A DNA stretch of 11,002 nt from Actinomycetota bacterium (lineage in GTDB: Bacteria > Actinomycetota > Actinomycetes > Nanopelagicales > Nanopelagicaceae). Location: positions 1-11,002 of the forward strand of contig SYAM01000002.1 of NCBI GenBank assembly GCA_005787645.1, read 5' to 3'. Below, piece by piece: positions 1 through 6,254 of this stretch. The notes under the pieces are model-generated. The model made no database searches and was not told where the DNA came from. It saw only the letters and a program-made list of their open reading frames with translations. The stretch's first letter is position 1. Each line of letters starts with the position of its first letter. The position numbers and the translations under genes are program-made.

Positions 1-629
1 ATAATGATTTCACGCTTGCGAGAGAGAATATGGCATCACCGGATGTACGCATTACTGAATTAGCTGATGGTGTTGCGCTTATTAAAGTTGAAGCATTTAG
101 TGAGCAGATAGCAAGCGATACTTTAGATGGATTATCGGAATTGCAATACGAAAAAGGGATTGTGATTGACCTCCGAGATAATCCGGGTGGTGTGCTATCT
201 GCTGCTACTGATTTTGTTCAATTATTCATTCGGTCAGGATTAGTTGTCTCTTATGACCGAGGAAGCGGAAAGCGCATCGCAATCGAGGCAGCGAATGCCA
301 AACCAATAAACGTTCCACTTACCGTGATAGTAAATGGCAATACAGCAAGTTCTGCTGAAGTAGTCGCAGGAGCGCTACAAGATCGTAATCGTGGTGTTGT
401 CATTGGTACACAAACTTTCGGTAAAGGCTCGGTGCAAGAGAGTGTGATGCTCAGCAATGGCGCTAGCCTGGAGACAACTGTTGGAAAGTTCCGCACTCCC
501 TCGGGGCGTTTTATTGATAAGCGTGGCATCACCCCTGATATCACCGCATCTGAACGCGAATCAATTGCGCGCAGCTTAGAGATTCTTAGAGCTCTCAACG
601 TAATCAAAGACCCAGTTAAGGGGAGTTGA
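1..629 (+). CDS. S41 C-terminal processing protease (CtpA-like), 3' part
   Basis: This is the C-terminal part of a tail-specific serine protease of family S41, which cleaves exported or membrane-attached proteins outside the cytoplasm. The frame is open from the left edge (first whole codon at position 3), so the signal/anchor and most of the PDZ domain lie outside; the ATG at 30 is internal. Numbering from that internal Met, residues about 43-56 carry the S41 core strand with LRDNPGG. The catalytic serine is predicted at S107 in NTASSAE and the catalytic lysine at K132 in TFGKGSVQ. Their spacing of 25 residues equals the Ser-Lys spacing of known C-terminal processing proteases such as E. coli Prc, so the active site is intact. 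The stop codon lies 2 bp before the smpB ATG, suggesting cotranscription. In many actinobacteria such a protease sits between ftsX and smpB; ftsX cannot be seen here. Confidence 0.93.
   Translation, partial: NDFTLARENMASPDVRITELADGVALIKVEAFSEQIASDTLDGLSELQYEKGIVIDLRDNPGGVLSAATDFVQLFIRSGLVVSYDRGSGKRIAIEAANAKPINVPLTVIVNGNTASSAEVVAGALQDRNRGVVIGTQTFGKGSVQESVMLSNGASLETTVGKFRTPSGRFIDKRGITPDITASERESIARSLEILRALNVIKDPVKGS
620..625 (+). promoter_or_regulatory. Ribosome binding site of smpB
   Basis: GGGGAG ends 6 bases before the ATG at 632, the usual spacing, and only touches the in-frame TTG at 626. It therefore decides for the ATG. It lies inside the last codons of the protease gene, so the two genes are likely translationally linked. 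Confidence 0.7.
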
Positions 630-631
630 TT

Positions 632-1102
632 ATGAAAGAGCCAGGAAAAAAATTAATCGCCCAGAATAAGAAGGCACGGCATGATTACATTATTGACGAT
701 GTCTTTGAGTGTGGGATTGTGCTCTCGGGAACTGAAGTGAAATCTCTTCGGGCGGGGCGAGCGTCACTTGTTGATGGCTTTGCCATGTTTAGCGATGGTG
801 AGCTCTGGCTACAAGGGGTTCACATTCCCGAGTATTTCGAGGGAAGTTGGAATAACCATCCTCCACGGAGAAATCGGAAACTTCTTATGCATAAACGCGA
901 ACTGAACCGTTTGATGGGGAAGGTCAAAGAGGGTGGCACCACGTTGGTCCCGCTCTCCATTTACTTTGCTAATGGCAAAGTGAAAGTTGAATTGGCGCTT
1001 GCCCGTGGAAAGAAGGCGCACGACAAGCGCGAAGCGCTAAAGGAACGTGAGGCGGGGCGGGATATCGCGAGAGCGTTATCAGCGAAGAATCGTGGCGAGT
1101 AA
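632..1102 (+). CDS. smpB: SsrA-binding protein SmpB
   Basis: SmpB is the small RNA-binding protein that delivers tmRNA to stalled ribosomes and whose C-terminal tail occupies the empty mRNA channel. The 156-aa product has the family's normal length. Visible hallmarks are the N-terminal QNKKARHDY (11-19), GTEVKSLR (33-40), the beta-barrel segment with GVHIPEY (62-68), and the basic tail from about residue 126 with ARGKKAHDKRE and KEREAGRDIARAL. The start is placed at ATG 632 because of the GGGGAG ribosome binding site; a TTG at 626 would add only two residues. It follows the protease gene by 2 bp and precedes the tmRNA gene by about 200 bp on the same strand, so protein and RNA partner of trans-translation are adjacent. 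Identification is secure from sequence motifs and context. Confidence 0.97.
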   Translation: MKEPGKKLIAQNKKARHDYIIDDVFECGIVLSGTEVKSLRAGRASLVDGFAMFSDGELWLQGVHIPEYFEGSWNNHPPRRNRKLLMHKRELNRLMGKVKEGGTTLVPLSIYFANGKVKVELALARGKKAHDKREALKEREAGRDIARALSAKNRGE

Positions 1103-1301
1103 GTTAAAAGCCTCTCGGTAACGACGAGTCAATTGTGATCCTGTGAGTGGTGTAGAGGCAGCGCTCATTGATTCTGGCAAAAGCACATGAGGGAAAAGCG
1201 GCAAACGCTCGGGAATTTTTTACGATAATACGTTGTAGACTATGGCAACAATTTCATAGTGGAAAAGCTTCTTTTCACCCAAGTTTTACCTATCAAACCT
1301 T
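1103..1301 (+). promoter_or_regulatory. smpB-ssrA intergenic region, probable ssrA promoter
   Basis: This stretch of about 200 bp holds no gene that I can see. It should end the smpB transcript and start that of ssrA. A weak hairpin, AGCG with loop GCAAA and CGCT, followed by a T-run near 1217, could be a terminator. Further on, ACTATG (1237-1242) and CATAGT (1253-1258) form a perfect 6-bp inverted repeat with a 10-bp loop. Part of it overlaps a possible -10 (CATAGT) with a poor -35 (TTGTAG, 1231-1236). An alternative -10 close to the RNA start is TATCAA (1291-1296). None of these is strong; the promoter position is a guess. Confidence 0.35.
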
Positions 1302-1669
1302 GGGGGTGAACGGTCTCGACTTCGTTGGTTGAGCTAGGGGAAGCGGGCAGAGGAAGCCGGAATGATCTCTTTAACCACATCCGCGCAAACAATCAAGCGC
1401 CAGTAAAACTGCCGCTGATTACGCCCTCGCTGCATAAGCGAGCCTCGTAATCCGTTAGCCCAGGCTTGCTCTCGTCCTGGAATCTAACGTCGCTAGAGGG
1501 CTGACTGCCTCTGAGTGTTATAGATCAGAGGTGGGAACACTTTCTATAACTGAGTCTGTCGATTACTTGTGTGTATGAGAATCGGGACTGAGAAAGCGTC
1601 AAACACACTACGCCCGTAGAAGCCCTACTTCAGTTGCGAAGGACCCGGGTTCGATTCCCGGCACCTCCA
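1302..1669 (+). ncRNA. ssrA: Transfer-messenger RNA (tmRNA)
   Basis: tmRNA rescues ribosomes stalled on broken messages, acting as alanyl-tRNA and then as template for a degradation tag. The 5' end GGGGGTGAACGGTCTCGAC is the classic tmRNA signature. The 3' end has a T arm (CCGGG, TTCGATT, CCCGG at 1645-1661) and the strand CACCTCC (1662-1668), which pairs with 5' GGGGGTG through one G-U. Base 1669 is the discriminator A; the following bases are CAT, so CCA is not encoded. Helix 5 is clear: GATTACG (1417-1423) pairs with CGTAATC (1446-1452), and inside it CTCGC pairs with GCGAG, leaving the tag stop codon TAA (1435-1437) in the loop. A pseudoknot helix follows (GTTAG with CCCAGG against CCTGG and CTAAC). 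The length of 368 nt is normal for a one-piece tmRNA, and smpB lies just upstream. Confidence 0.95.
1399..1437 (+). other. tmRNA tag reading frame, predicted peptide ASKTAADYALAA
   Basis: Reading back in frame from the TAA in the helix-5 loop gives a peptide ending DYALAA, the ending known from actinobacterial tags (for example mycobacterial and corynebacterial). The resume codon is most likely GCC at 1399, giving the usual length of 12 residues beginning with Ala. The frame stays open upstream to a TAA at 1372, so the exact resume codon is inferred, while the C-terminus is firm. ALAA ends are recognised by ClpXP-type proteases. Confidence 0.7.
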
Positions 1670-1686
1670 CATCTGGCATCCCAGAG

Positions 1687-1854
1687 AACGATGTCTCCAT
1701 AACCCTCGAGGACTACGTCTCCATAACCCTCGAGGACTACGTCTCCATAACCCTCGAGGACTACGTCTCCATAACCCTCGAGGACTACGTCTCCATAACC
1801 CTCGAGGACTACGTCTCCATAACCCTCGAGAACTACACCTCGTATAGCCCCAGA
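1687..1854. repeat. 24-bp tandem repeat array behind ssrA
   Basis: The 18-base string GTCTCCATAACCCTCGAG occurs six times at exact 24-bp steps, beginning at 1693, 1717, 1741, 1765, 1789 and 1813. It is joined by the six-base GACTAC between copies. The first unit (from 1687) and the last partial unit (1831-1854, ending CCCCAGA) are degenerate at their outer ends; the inner ones are identical. Each junction of copies makes the perfect 8-bp palindrome CCTCGAGG, except after the sixth copy, where it reads CCTCGAGA. As RNA, GAGGAC, loop UAC and GUCUCC could fold into a short stem with one mismatch. The array starts 17 bp after the tmRNA 3' end. It is probably noncoding: one plus frame hits a stop in every unit, and the two open plus frames have no credible start. 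Its function is unknown; the identity of the copies suggests recent expansion. Confidence 0.95.
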
Positions 1855-1937
1855 AAAGGCCTCCTTTGGCAGCCAAGAAATTTAGCCTTCTTTTATTTTT
1901 GCCTGAGTTATCTCTGGAATTGTCGCAACCCCAGTTC

Positions 1938-1943
1938 TACAGT
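1938..1943 (+). promoter_or_regulatory. Possible -10 element for leaderless start of the secreted-protein gene
   Basis: TACAGT fits the TAnnnT form of an actinobacterial -10 and ends 6 bases before the ATG at 1950, the spacing expected when transcription starts on the start codon itself. No convincing -35 is seen and no ribosome binding site precedes 1950, which fits a leaderless message. Confidence 0.35.
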
Positions 1944-1949
1944 GTTGCC

Positions 1950-3662
1950 ATGGAGCGCTGGCAGGCTTTCATTTCCATTAGTCGAAAATTGCTCGCGCTT
2001 TTGCTCGCTATCTCACTTCCTGTTGCCACAGCTCACTTCGCTACCGCGGCAACGACTGATGATCCGAAGACTTTCTTACTTCCAGCATTCAATGGCCAAA
2101 ATGGCGCCACGGGCGTAGGTGTTATCTTTGATGATTCACAAGCGGCACTTAGTTATGCATCAGGGCTTGGAGATACCAATGTCAATTCCAACCCAGATGG
2201 GACTCAAACCTCTGGAGATAAGCTTTATTGTAAGAATCTTCAAGACCCCGCATGTTCTAACACGAAAAACTTCAGTATTTTCGCAATCTTGCAGCCCTGT
2301 AAATCAGAGAGTGATCTGTACTGCATTCAAGAGGTATATGCGAAGACTCCTGGAGGAAAAGTTTCTGGTAAGTATGTTGAGAGTATCCCCGCTACAGGCC
2401 CCACAGATTTTGTGGGAGATAGCGCCTTGGGATTACCAAGCGGCGGTCCGCCGTCGGTCTGGCAAATACCAGGAATCAAAAATTCCTCAGGTGGCGATAG
2501 CTACACGTTATTTGTCTCCACTCGAGGTAAGGGTCAGCGCACATCAAGTACTTCAGCACCTATATTCCAATTCAATGAGTACACCGTTGCGCTTTATGCA
2601 ACCTCGATGAAGAGTGGCGCATATCAATTGGTGACCGCTGATGGAAATGGCCTTGATGCAATTGTGGGCGGAGGCTGTGCGACTAATAGTGAGAGTAAAT
2701 GTGCGCTGCGAGAGTCATTCCCAATAGATGGCACTTCTTTTGGAGTATCGATTCGTTTTCCGAAAGCGCCCTCTAATTGGTTCTATGGTCGTTTGAGTAA
2801 GCCCACATTTACCTTGAATAAATCAACTTCGGGAAGTGCAGTTGTTTTGGATGTCTCTGGTGAGCCGGTCGCCGTGCCAGTTCTCTACGGTAAGAGTCCT
2901 TGGGCTAGCCTTTCACCGGATTTGCAAAGGTATTACCAAAGGGGTTTTCCGAGCGTAGGAAAAATGTATGGCGTATCTGATCCCAATCAATGGGATGTCG
3001 CCCATCTGGCGAGTAGTCGAGATTTTGATGTATTAAAGGCTTGGATACCGATTGTCAAAGACACAGCAGTTGCACTAACCACTCAATGGTATTTCAAAGC
3101 ATCAAATGAGGGTTCAGATCCTCGTTTTGCATCGCGAGATGATCAAGTGGATGGAATTGTTACGAGCAATGCGACGGCTTACGTACCTGGACCGCCAACC
3201 TTCAATCAACAGACTCAATCCTTGGAGTATCAGGTAGGAGCTCCACATTACAAGCCGTCGGGAACGGATAAATTCCGAGGCACTTACGACTTAACTATTC
3301 GCGCAGATGCTGCTCGTGCTATTTATGGATTTGCAAAGAATGTTCCAGTCAAAGCAACTGTTTCAATCGTCTCTGAAAATGGAGAAGAGATTGCAGCACA
3401 GGAACAGGTTGGGGAGAAGGATGGCTGGTTCTTTCTCCGTGCTGAGAATTTCACCTTCTCTTCGCCAAAATTGCGAGTAAAGCTTGTGCAATCCGGTGGC
3501 TCAAGTGGGAGCAGTAACTCTGGCGGATCTAAGAGCGCTGCAGCTGCAAAGACTTATGTTGTTAAATGCAGTGCAAAAGGTGGGAAGAGTTGGGTTGCCC
3601 GTGGCGTCAATCCAAAATGCCCCAAGGGTTATAAGCAAATCTCTAAGAAGTTAGAGAAATAG
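1950..3662 (+). CDS. Secreted protein of unknown function with C-terminal Cys-Lys module
   Basis: I do not recognise the family. The preferred product is 570 aa with a typical signal peptide: MERW, then SRK and a hydrophobic stretch LLALLLAISLPVA, with cleavage likely after A28 or A33 (AxA sites). The mature part is rich in Ser, Gly, Thr and Asn. It has eight cysteines: four near residues 94, 102, 117 and 125, two close together mid-protein (GGGC and SKC), and two in the C-terminal segment. That end, after a Ser/Gly linker and AAAAK, carries VVKCSAKGGKSW and NPKCPKGYKQI, resembling short lysine-rich C-terminal modules I associate with exported proteins of freshwater actinobacteria (from memory). 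No membrane anchor follows the signal peptide, so it is exported or wall-associated. Start: ATG 1950 has a leaderless-type -10. An in-frame TTG at 1866 with AAAGG 6 bases upstream would add 28 residues before the signal peptide and is less likely. It is convergent with the HNH gene. Confidence 0.8.
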   Translation: MERWQAFISISRKLLALLLAISLPVATAHFATAATTDDPKTFLLPAFNGQNGATGVGVIFDDSQAALSYASGLGDTNVNSNPDGTQTSGDKLYCKNLQDPACSNTKNFSIFAILQPCKSESDLYCIQEVYAKTPGGKVSGKYVESIPATGPTDFVGDSALGLPSGGPPSVWQIPGIKNSSGGDSYTLFVSTRGKGQRTSSTSAPIFQFNEYTVALYATSMKSGAYQLVTADGNGLDAIVGGGCATNSESKCALRESFPIDGTSFGVSIRFPKAPSNWFYGRLSKPTFTLNKSTSGSAVVLDVSGEPVAVPVLYGKSPWASLSPDLQRYYQRGFPSVGKMYGVSDPNQWDVAHLASSRDFDVLKAWIPIVKDTAVALTTQWYFKASNEGSDPRFASRDDQVDGIVTSNATAYVPGPPTFNQQTQSLEYQVGAPHYKPSGTDKFRGTYDLTIRADAARAIYGFAKNVPVKATVSIVSENGEEIAAQEQVGEKDGWFFLRAENFTFSSPKLRVKLVQSGGSSGSSNSGGSKSAAAAKTYVVKCSAKGGKSWVARGVNPKCPKGYKQISKKLEK

Positions 3663-3665
3663 CCT

Positions 3666-5051
3666 TTAAGCAACGTCGTTGATAGGACGAGTCGGCACCA
3701 TGTAACTCTTTCCATATGGAGATGTCCACGTGCATGACCCATCTGGATTACTTATGATTTTCCAACCGCCGTGCGTCTTTAATCGATGATGGCGTCTACA
3801 GAGCACCCCTAAATTTCCCGGATTTGTCTGGCCACCTTCATCCCAAGGTATTGCATGATCTATATCGCTTAGCTCTGCTGCTCTTGCGCAGCCAGGGAAT
3901 CGACAGGTTCGATCTCGTGCTGCGATGAATTCAATAAGCGCCTGAGGAGGTTGGTACCTTCCGCGGCCGAGATCGAGCAACTCTCCAGATACAGGATCGG
4001 TGATGAAACGTTGCCACTGATGCGACTTCGCTAATTCTCGTGCAAGTGTGGCAGGTATTGGCCCATAACCGCTCAACTCAGCAGGGTTCTCCGCCAAGCC
4101 CATCAAAGTGGGTAGGTCCACCATGACATTGATGGTCATCGCCGAGTTTTTTCGCTTCGCTCCCGGCCCATCTACGGAGGAGATATGCGAATCACTCGCT
4201 CCAGCGCTTTCAATATTTTTTTCACCACTAGTGAAGAATTCGACAAAGGCATCGGCGCGACGTTGATCAGCGGTATGGGTTCTACCCTCCGCTTTGATCT
4301 GTCGAATTCTTAATTCAAGTGAGCGCATCACTAATCGTGCATCAGGGGCAGTCAAAAGGGCTGTAATAGTCGCCATTCCATCGCGTTCTGGGTAGCAGAG
4401 AACTCTCCGCTCATGGCGAGCGGTAGCAAATCTCTCCGCCAACTCCTCGGGTTGCACCTGTGCGACTGCTTTTCGCATAGCTACTGCAATCTGATTCGGC
4501 GTGGAAAACTCTGCACTTGACAGCGCTTTCGCTTCGATCTTTGCGATGACAGATTTATCTATACCTCCATAAATCAAGGGTGCACTCTCGCGGGCTATAG
4601 CATTTGCGTGTGCCGTAGAGATTGAACCATCGGCAAGTGCGCGAGTAGTTTCGGGAAGATGGTGGACCAAGAGCGTGGCAGTATCGATGCGATGTTGGGC
4701 AGTATTTGGGCTAATTCGAAGCGCAGCGGCAATCTCTTCGCGCTCTTGATCGTTAATCTCGGAGGTGATGGCAACGCCATTAGCACCGTAGCCTTCGAAA
4801 GCTCCACCGGATTGCGCTCCAGGTTGGTCGAGTGAAATTAAGTACGTTACCTCGTGTATATGTGAGTTGAGCCATGAGAGGTGCTTCTCGAGTGCAGCAA
4901 GGAGTTCAACTCGACCATCAGGAGTGAGTTCATATCGTGAGAGCGAGGTGAGTTCGACCAGGTGTGTAGCGCTGGGACGGGCGCTTTTGATCTCGGATAC
5001 CCGTTGGTCGAGGAGGTTCATGGGCGAGATGATTATGTGAAGCGCTGACAT
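3666..5051 (-). CDS. DUF222 / HNH endonuclease (13E12 repeat family)
   Basis: This is a 461-aa protein with an N-terminal, mostly helical DUF222 region (about 10-300) and a C-terminal HNH nuclease domain (about 377-430). The HNH core is intact: C383 and C388 in CRFPGC, the DIDH motif with H399, N413, then C418 and H421/H422 in LCRRHH, which give the metal site and catalytic histidine. Proteins of this architecture are numerous in actinobacteria, including the REP13E12 repeats of Mycobacterium tuberculosis, are often multicopy, and have no settled function; DNA cleavage is inferred from the domain. The start is given at the first ATG, but M11 (MNLLDQ, ATG at 5019-5021) is also possible, as CATAAT lies 10 bases before it on the minus strand. 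The stop is 3 bp from the stop of the convergent secreted-protein gene. A full-length frame with intact motifs argues against a pseudogene. Confidence 0.9.
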   Translation of the reverse strand: MSALHIIISPMNLLDQRVSEIKSARPSATHLVELTSLSRYELTPDGRVELLAALEKHLSWLNSHIHEVTYLISLDQPGAQSGGAFEGYGANGVAITSEINDQEREEIAAALRISPNTAQHRIDTATLLVHHLPETTRALADGSISTAHANAIARESAPLIYGGIDKSVIAKIEAKALSSAEFSTPNQIAVAMRKAVAQVQPEELAERFATARHERRVLCYPERDGMATITALLTAPDARLVMRSLELRIRQIKAEGRTHTADQRRADAFVEFFTSGEKNIESAGASDSHISSVDGPGAKRKNSAMTINVMVDLPTLMGLAENPAELSGYGPIPATLARELAKSHQWQRFITDPVSGELLDLGRGRYQPPQALIEFIAARDRTCRFPGCARAAELSDIDHAIPWDEGGQTNPGNLGVLCRRHHRLKTHGGWKIISNPDGSCTWTSPYGKSYMVPTRPINDVA

Positions 5052-5101
5052 TTAATTGGTGGCAACGTGGTGGCTGTTGATAAGTCCGGATCCGCACGCT
5101 T

Positions 5102-5156
5102 GAGAGTGCGTAGAGCCCTGCTCTCGTTATATAGTGTCAATAATTGAATTTTCAAT
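5102..5156 (+). promoter_or_regulatory. Pirin-gene promoter region with palindromic boxes
   Basis: TATAGT (5130-5135) is a good -10 candidate; TTGAGA (5102-5107) resembles a -35, but the 22-bp gap is too long for a standard promoter. Between them AGAGC-CCT-GCTCT (5112-5124) is a perfect short hairpin. Just behind the -10, TCAAT (5137-5141), ATTGA (5143-5147) and TCAAT (5152-5156) form two nested palindromes, including ATTGAATTTTCAAT. This looks like an operator, but no regulator gene is in view to bind it. Confidence 0.4.
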
Positions 5157-5187
5157 CACGTGCTAGCCATGCTAAAAAAAACGAGCC

Positions 5188-5193
5188 AGGAGG
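5188..5193 (+). promoter_or_regulatory. Ribosome binding site of the pirin gene
   Basis: AGGAGG, the full consensus, lies 5 bases before the ATG at 5199. This decides the start: in-frame GTG 5160 and ATG 5169 upstream have nothing comparable. Confidence 0.85.
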
Positions 5194-5198
5194 CCTCG

Positions 5199-6224
5199 AT
5201 GCCAGCGGTAACCGTTCCCGACATCACAATCCTCCCGCGTGTAGATGTAAATCCAACCTCAGAGAAGAGCCGTCCGCGTACCGTCAAGCACGTGACAACA
5301 GCCCCTCAAGGTTTTGAGGGTGAGGGATTCCCCGTCCGCCGCGCATTTGCCGGTATCGATCTTGTAGATCTCGATCCATTTATCCATCTCGATCAAATGG
5401 GCGAAGTTGAATATGCGCCAGGTGAACCAAAAGGAACTCCATGGCACCCACACCGAGGTTTCGAGACTGTTACCTACATCATCGATGGCATCTTCGATCA
5501 CATGGATAGCAATGGTGGTGGTGGGACTATCACTAATGGCGATACCCAATGGATGACAGCCGGCGCCGGCATTCTCCACATCGAAACTCCACCTGAGCAT
5601 TTAGTGGTTAGTGGCGGGCTCTTCCATGGCTTCCAACTCTGGGTCAATCTTCCTAAAGCGCAGAAGTGGTCACCTCCTGCGTACCAAGATGTTCGCGCCA
5701 ATGATGTTGCACTACTTGCATCCCATGATGGCGGCGCACTCCTTCGCGTGATCGCCGGCGAAGTCGGAGACCATAAAGGACCAGGGCGCACCCGCACGCC
5801 CATCACACTCATCCATGCAACTCTCTCGCCTGGTGCGCAACTACGTCTGCCATGGCGCCAGGATTTCAACGCGCTCGCGTACACCCTCAATGGTTTTGGA
5901 ACGATGGGGCTCGAGCGGCGCCCAGTGAAGTCTGGTCAGATGACTGTTTTCGGACCCAGTAATGGTGAGAGTGATTCCATCATCATCTCAGCGGACGATA
6001 AACAAGAGTCACGGATGCCTCAGATGGATGTCTTTATCCTCGGTGGCGAACCAATCAAAGAACCGGTCGCATGGATGGGTCCATTCGTGATGAATACCAA
6101 GAGTGAAGTTCTCCAAGCATTTGATGATTTCCAGAAGGGAAAGCTCGGTCGAATACCAACCATTAAACGACCTAGTGATCTCCATACGATTCACGGAACC
6201 CCAGAGGAACTTCAAGAATCATAA
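5199..6224 (+). CDS. Pirin-family cupin protein
   Basis: This is a 341-aa bicupin of the pirin family. Family members bind one metal (usually iron) in the N-terminal cupin; some, such as E. coli YhhW, have quercetin dioxygenase activity, others act as redox or metabolic regulators, and the role here is open. All four metal ligands known from human pirin have clear counterparts: H83 and H85 in HPHRGFETVTY, H127 and E129 in AGAGILHIET. The N-terminal cupin spans about residues 40-165 and the C-terminal cupin about 185-305. The protein is somewhat longer than the usual family length of about 290, with N- and C-terminal extensions. The start rests on the AGGAGG site. The gene stands alone, divergent from the HNH gene and convergent with the pnt cluster. 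It is cytoplasmic, as no signal peptide is seen. Confidence 0.93.
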   Translation: MPAVTVPDITILPRVDVNPTSEKSRPRTVKHVTTAPQGFEGEGFPVRRAFAGIDLVDLDPFIHLDQMGEVEYAPGEPKGTPWHPHRGFETVTYIIDGIFDHMDSNGGGGTITNGDTQWMTAGAGILHIETPPEHLVVSGGLFHGFQLWVNLPKAQKWSPPAYQDVRANDVALLASHDGGALLRVIAGEVGDHKGPGRTRTPITLIHATLSPGAQLRLPWRQDFNALAYTLNGFGTMGLERRPVKSGQMTVFGPSNGESDSIIISADDKQESRMPQMDVFILGGEPIKEPVAWMGPFVMNTKSEVLQAFDDFQKGKLGRIPTIKRPSDLHTIHGTPEELQES

Positions 6225-6254
6225 ATCGTCTTAGTGGGACTCGTTATTAGATTA
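6225..6254. other. Short convergent gap with an 8-bp direct repeat
   Basis: Only 30 bp separate the stop codons of the pirin gene and pntB. TTATTAGA occurs twice in tandem (6244-6259), the second copy containing the pntB stop codon. I see no clear hairpin terminator; the best stem is three base pairs. Confidence 0.6.

Noticed and set aside
1385..1450. GCA AAC at 1385 as tmRNA resume codon
   Set aside because: That frame gives a 21-residue peptide without the ALAA end and ignores the stop codon in the helix-5 loop.
1687..1854. CRISPR array
   Set aside because: The six-base stretches between the 18-base cores are nearly identical to each other, so there are no spacers; it is a plain tandem repeat, and no cas gene is present.
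1625..1876. Minus-strand frame encoding RGLWRRSP repeats
   Set aside because: It reads antisense through the tRNA-like end of tmRNA (giving the familiar ESNPGPS artefact) and otherwise consists only of the tandem repeat; the TTG start has no support.
1684..2118. Plus-strand frame through the repeats reading YVSITLED units
   Set aside because: It is open for a long way but has no start codon upstream of the repeats, and it continues out of frame through the signal peptide of the secreted protein.
3905..3925. GGTTCGAT-like string as a second ssrA attachment site
   Set aside because: Only a few bases match the tmRNA T loop and the acceptor sequence is missing; it lies inside the conserved HNH domain coding region.
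5498..5890. Minus-strand frame opposite the pirin gene
   Set aside because: It is the antisense shadow of a gene with all metal ligands intact; no start signal and no recognisable motif.
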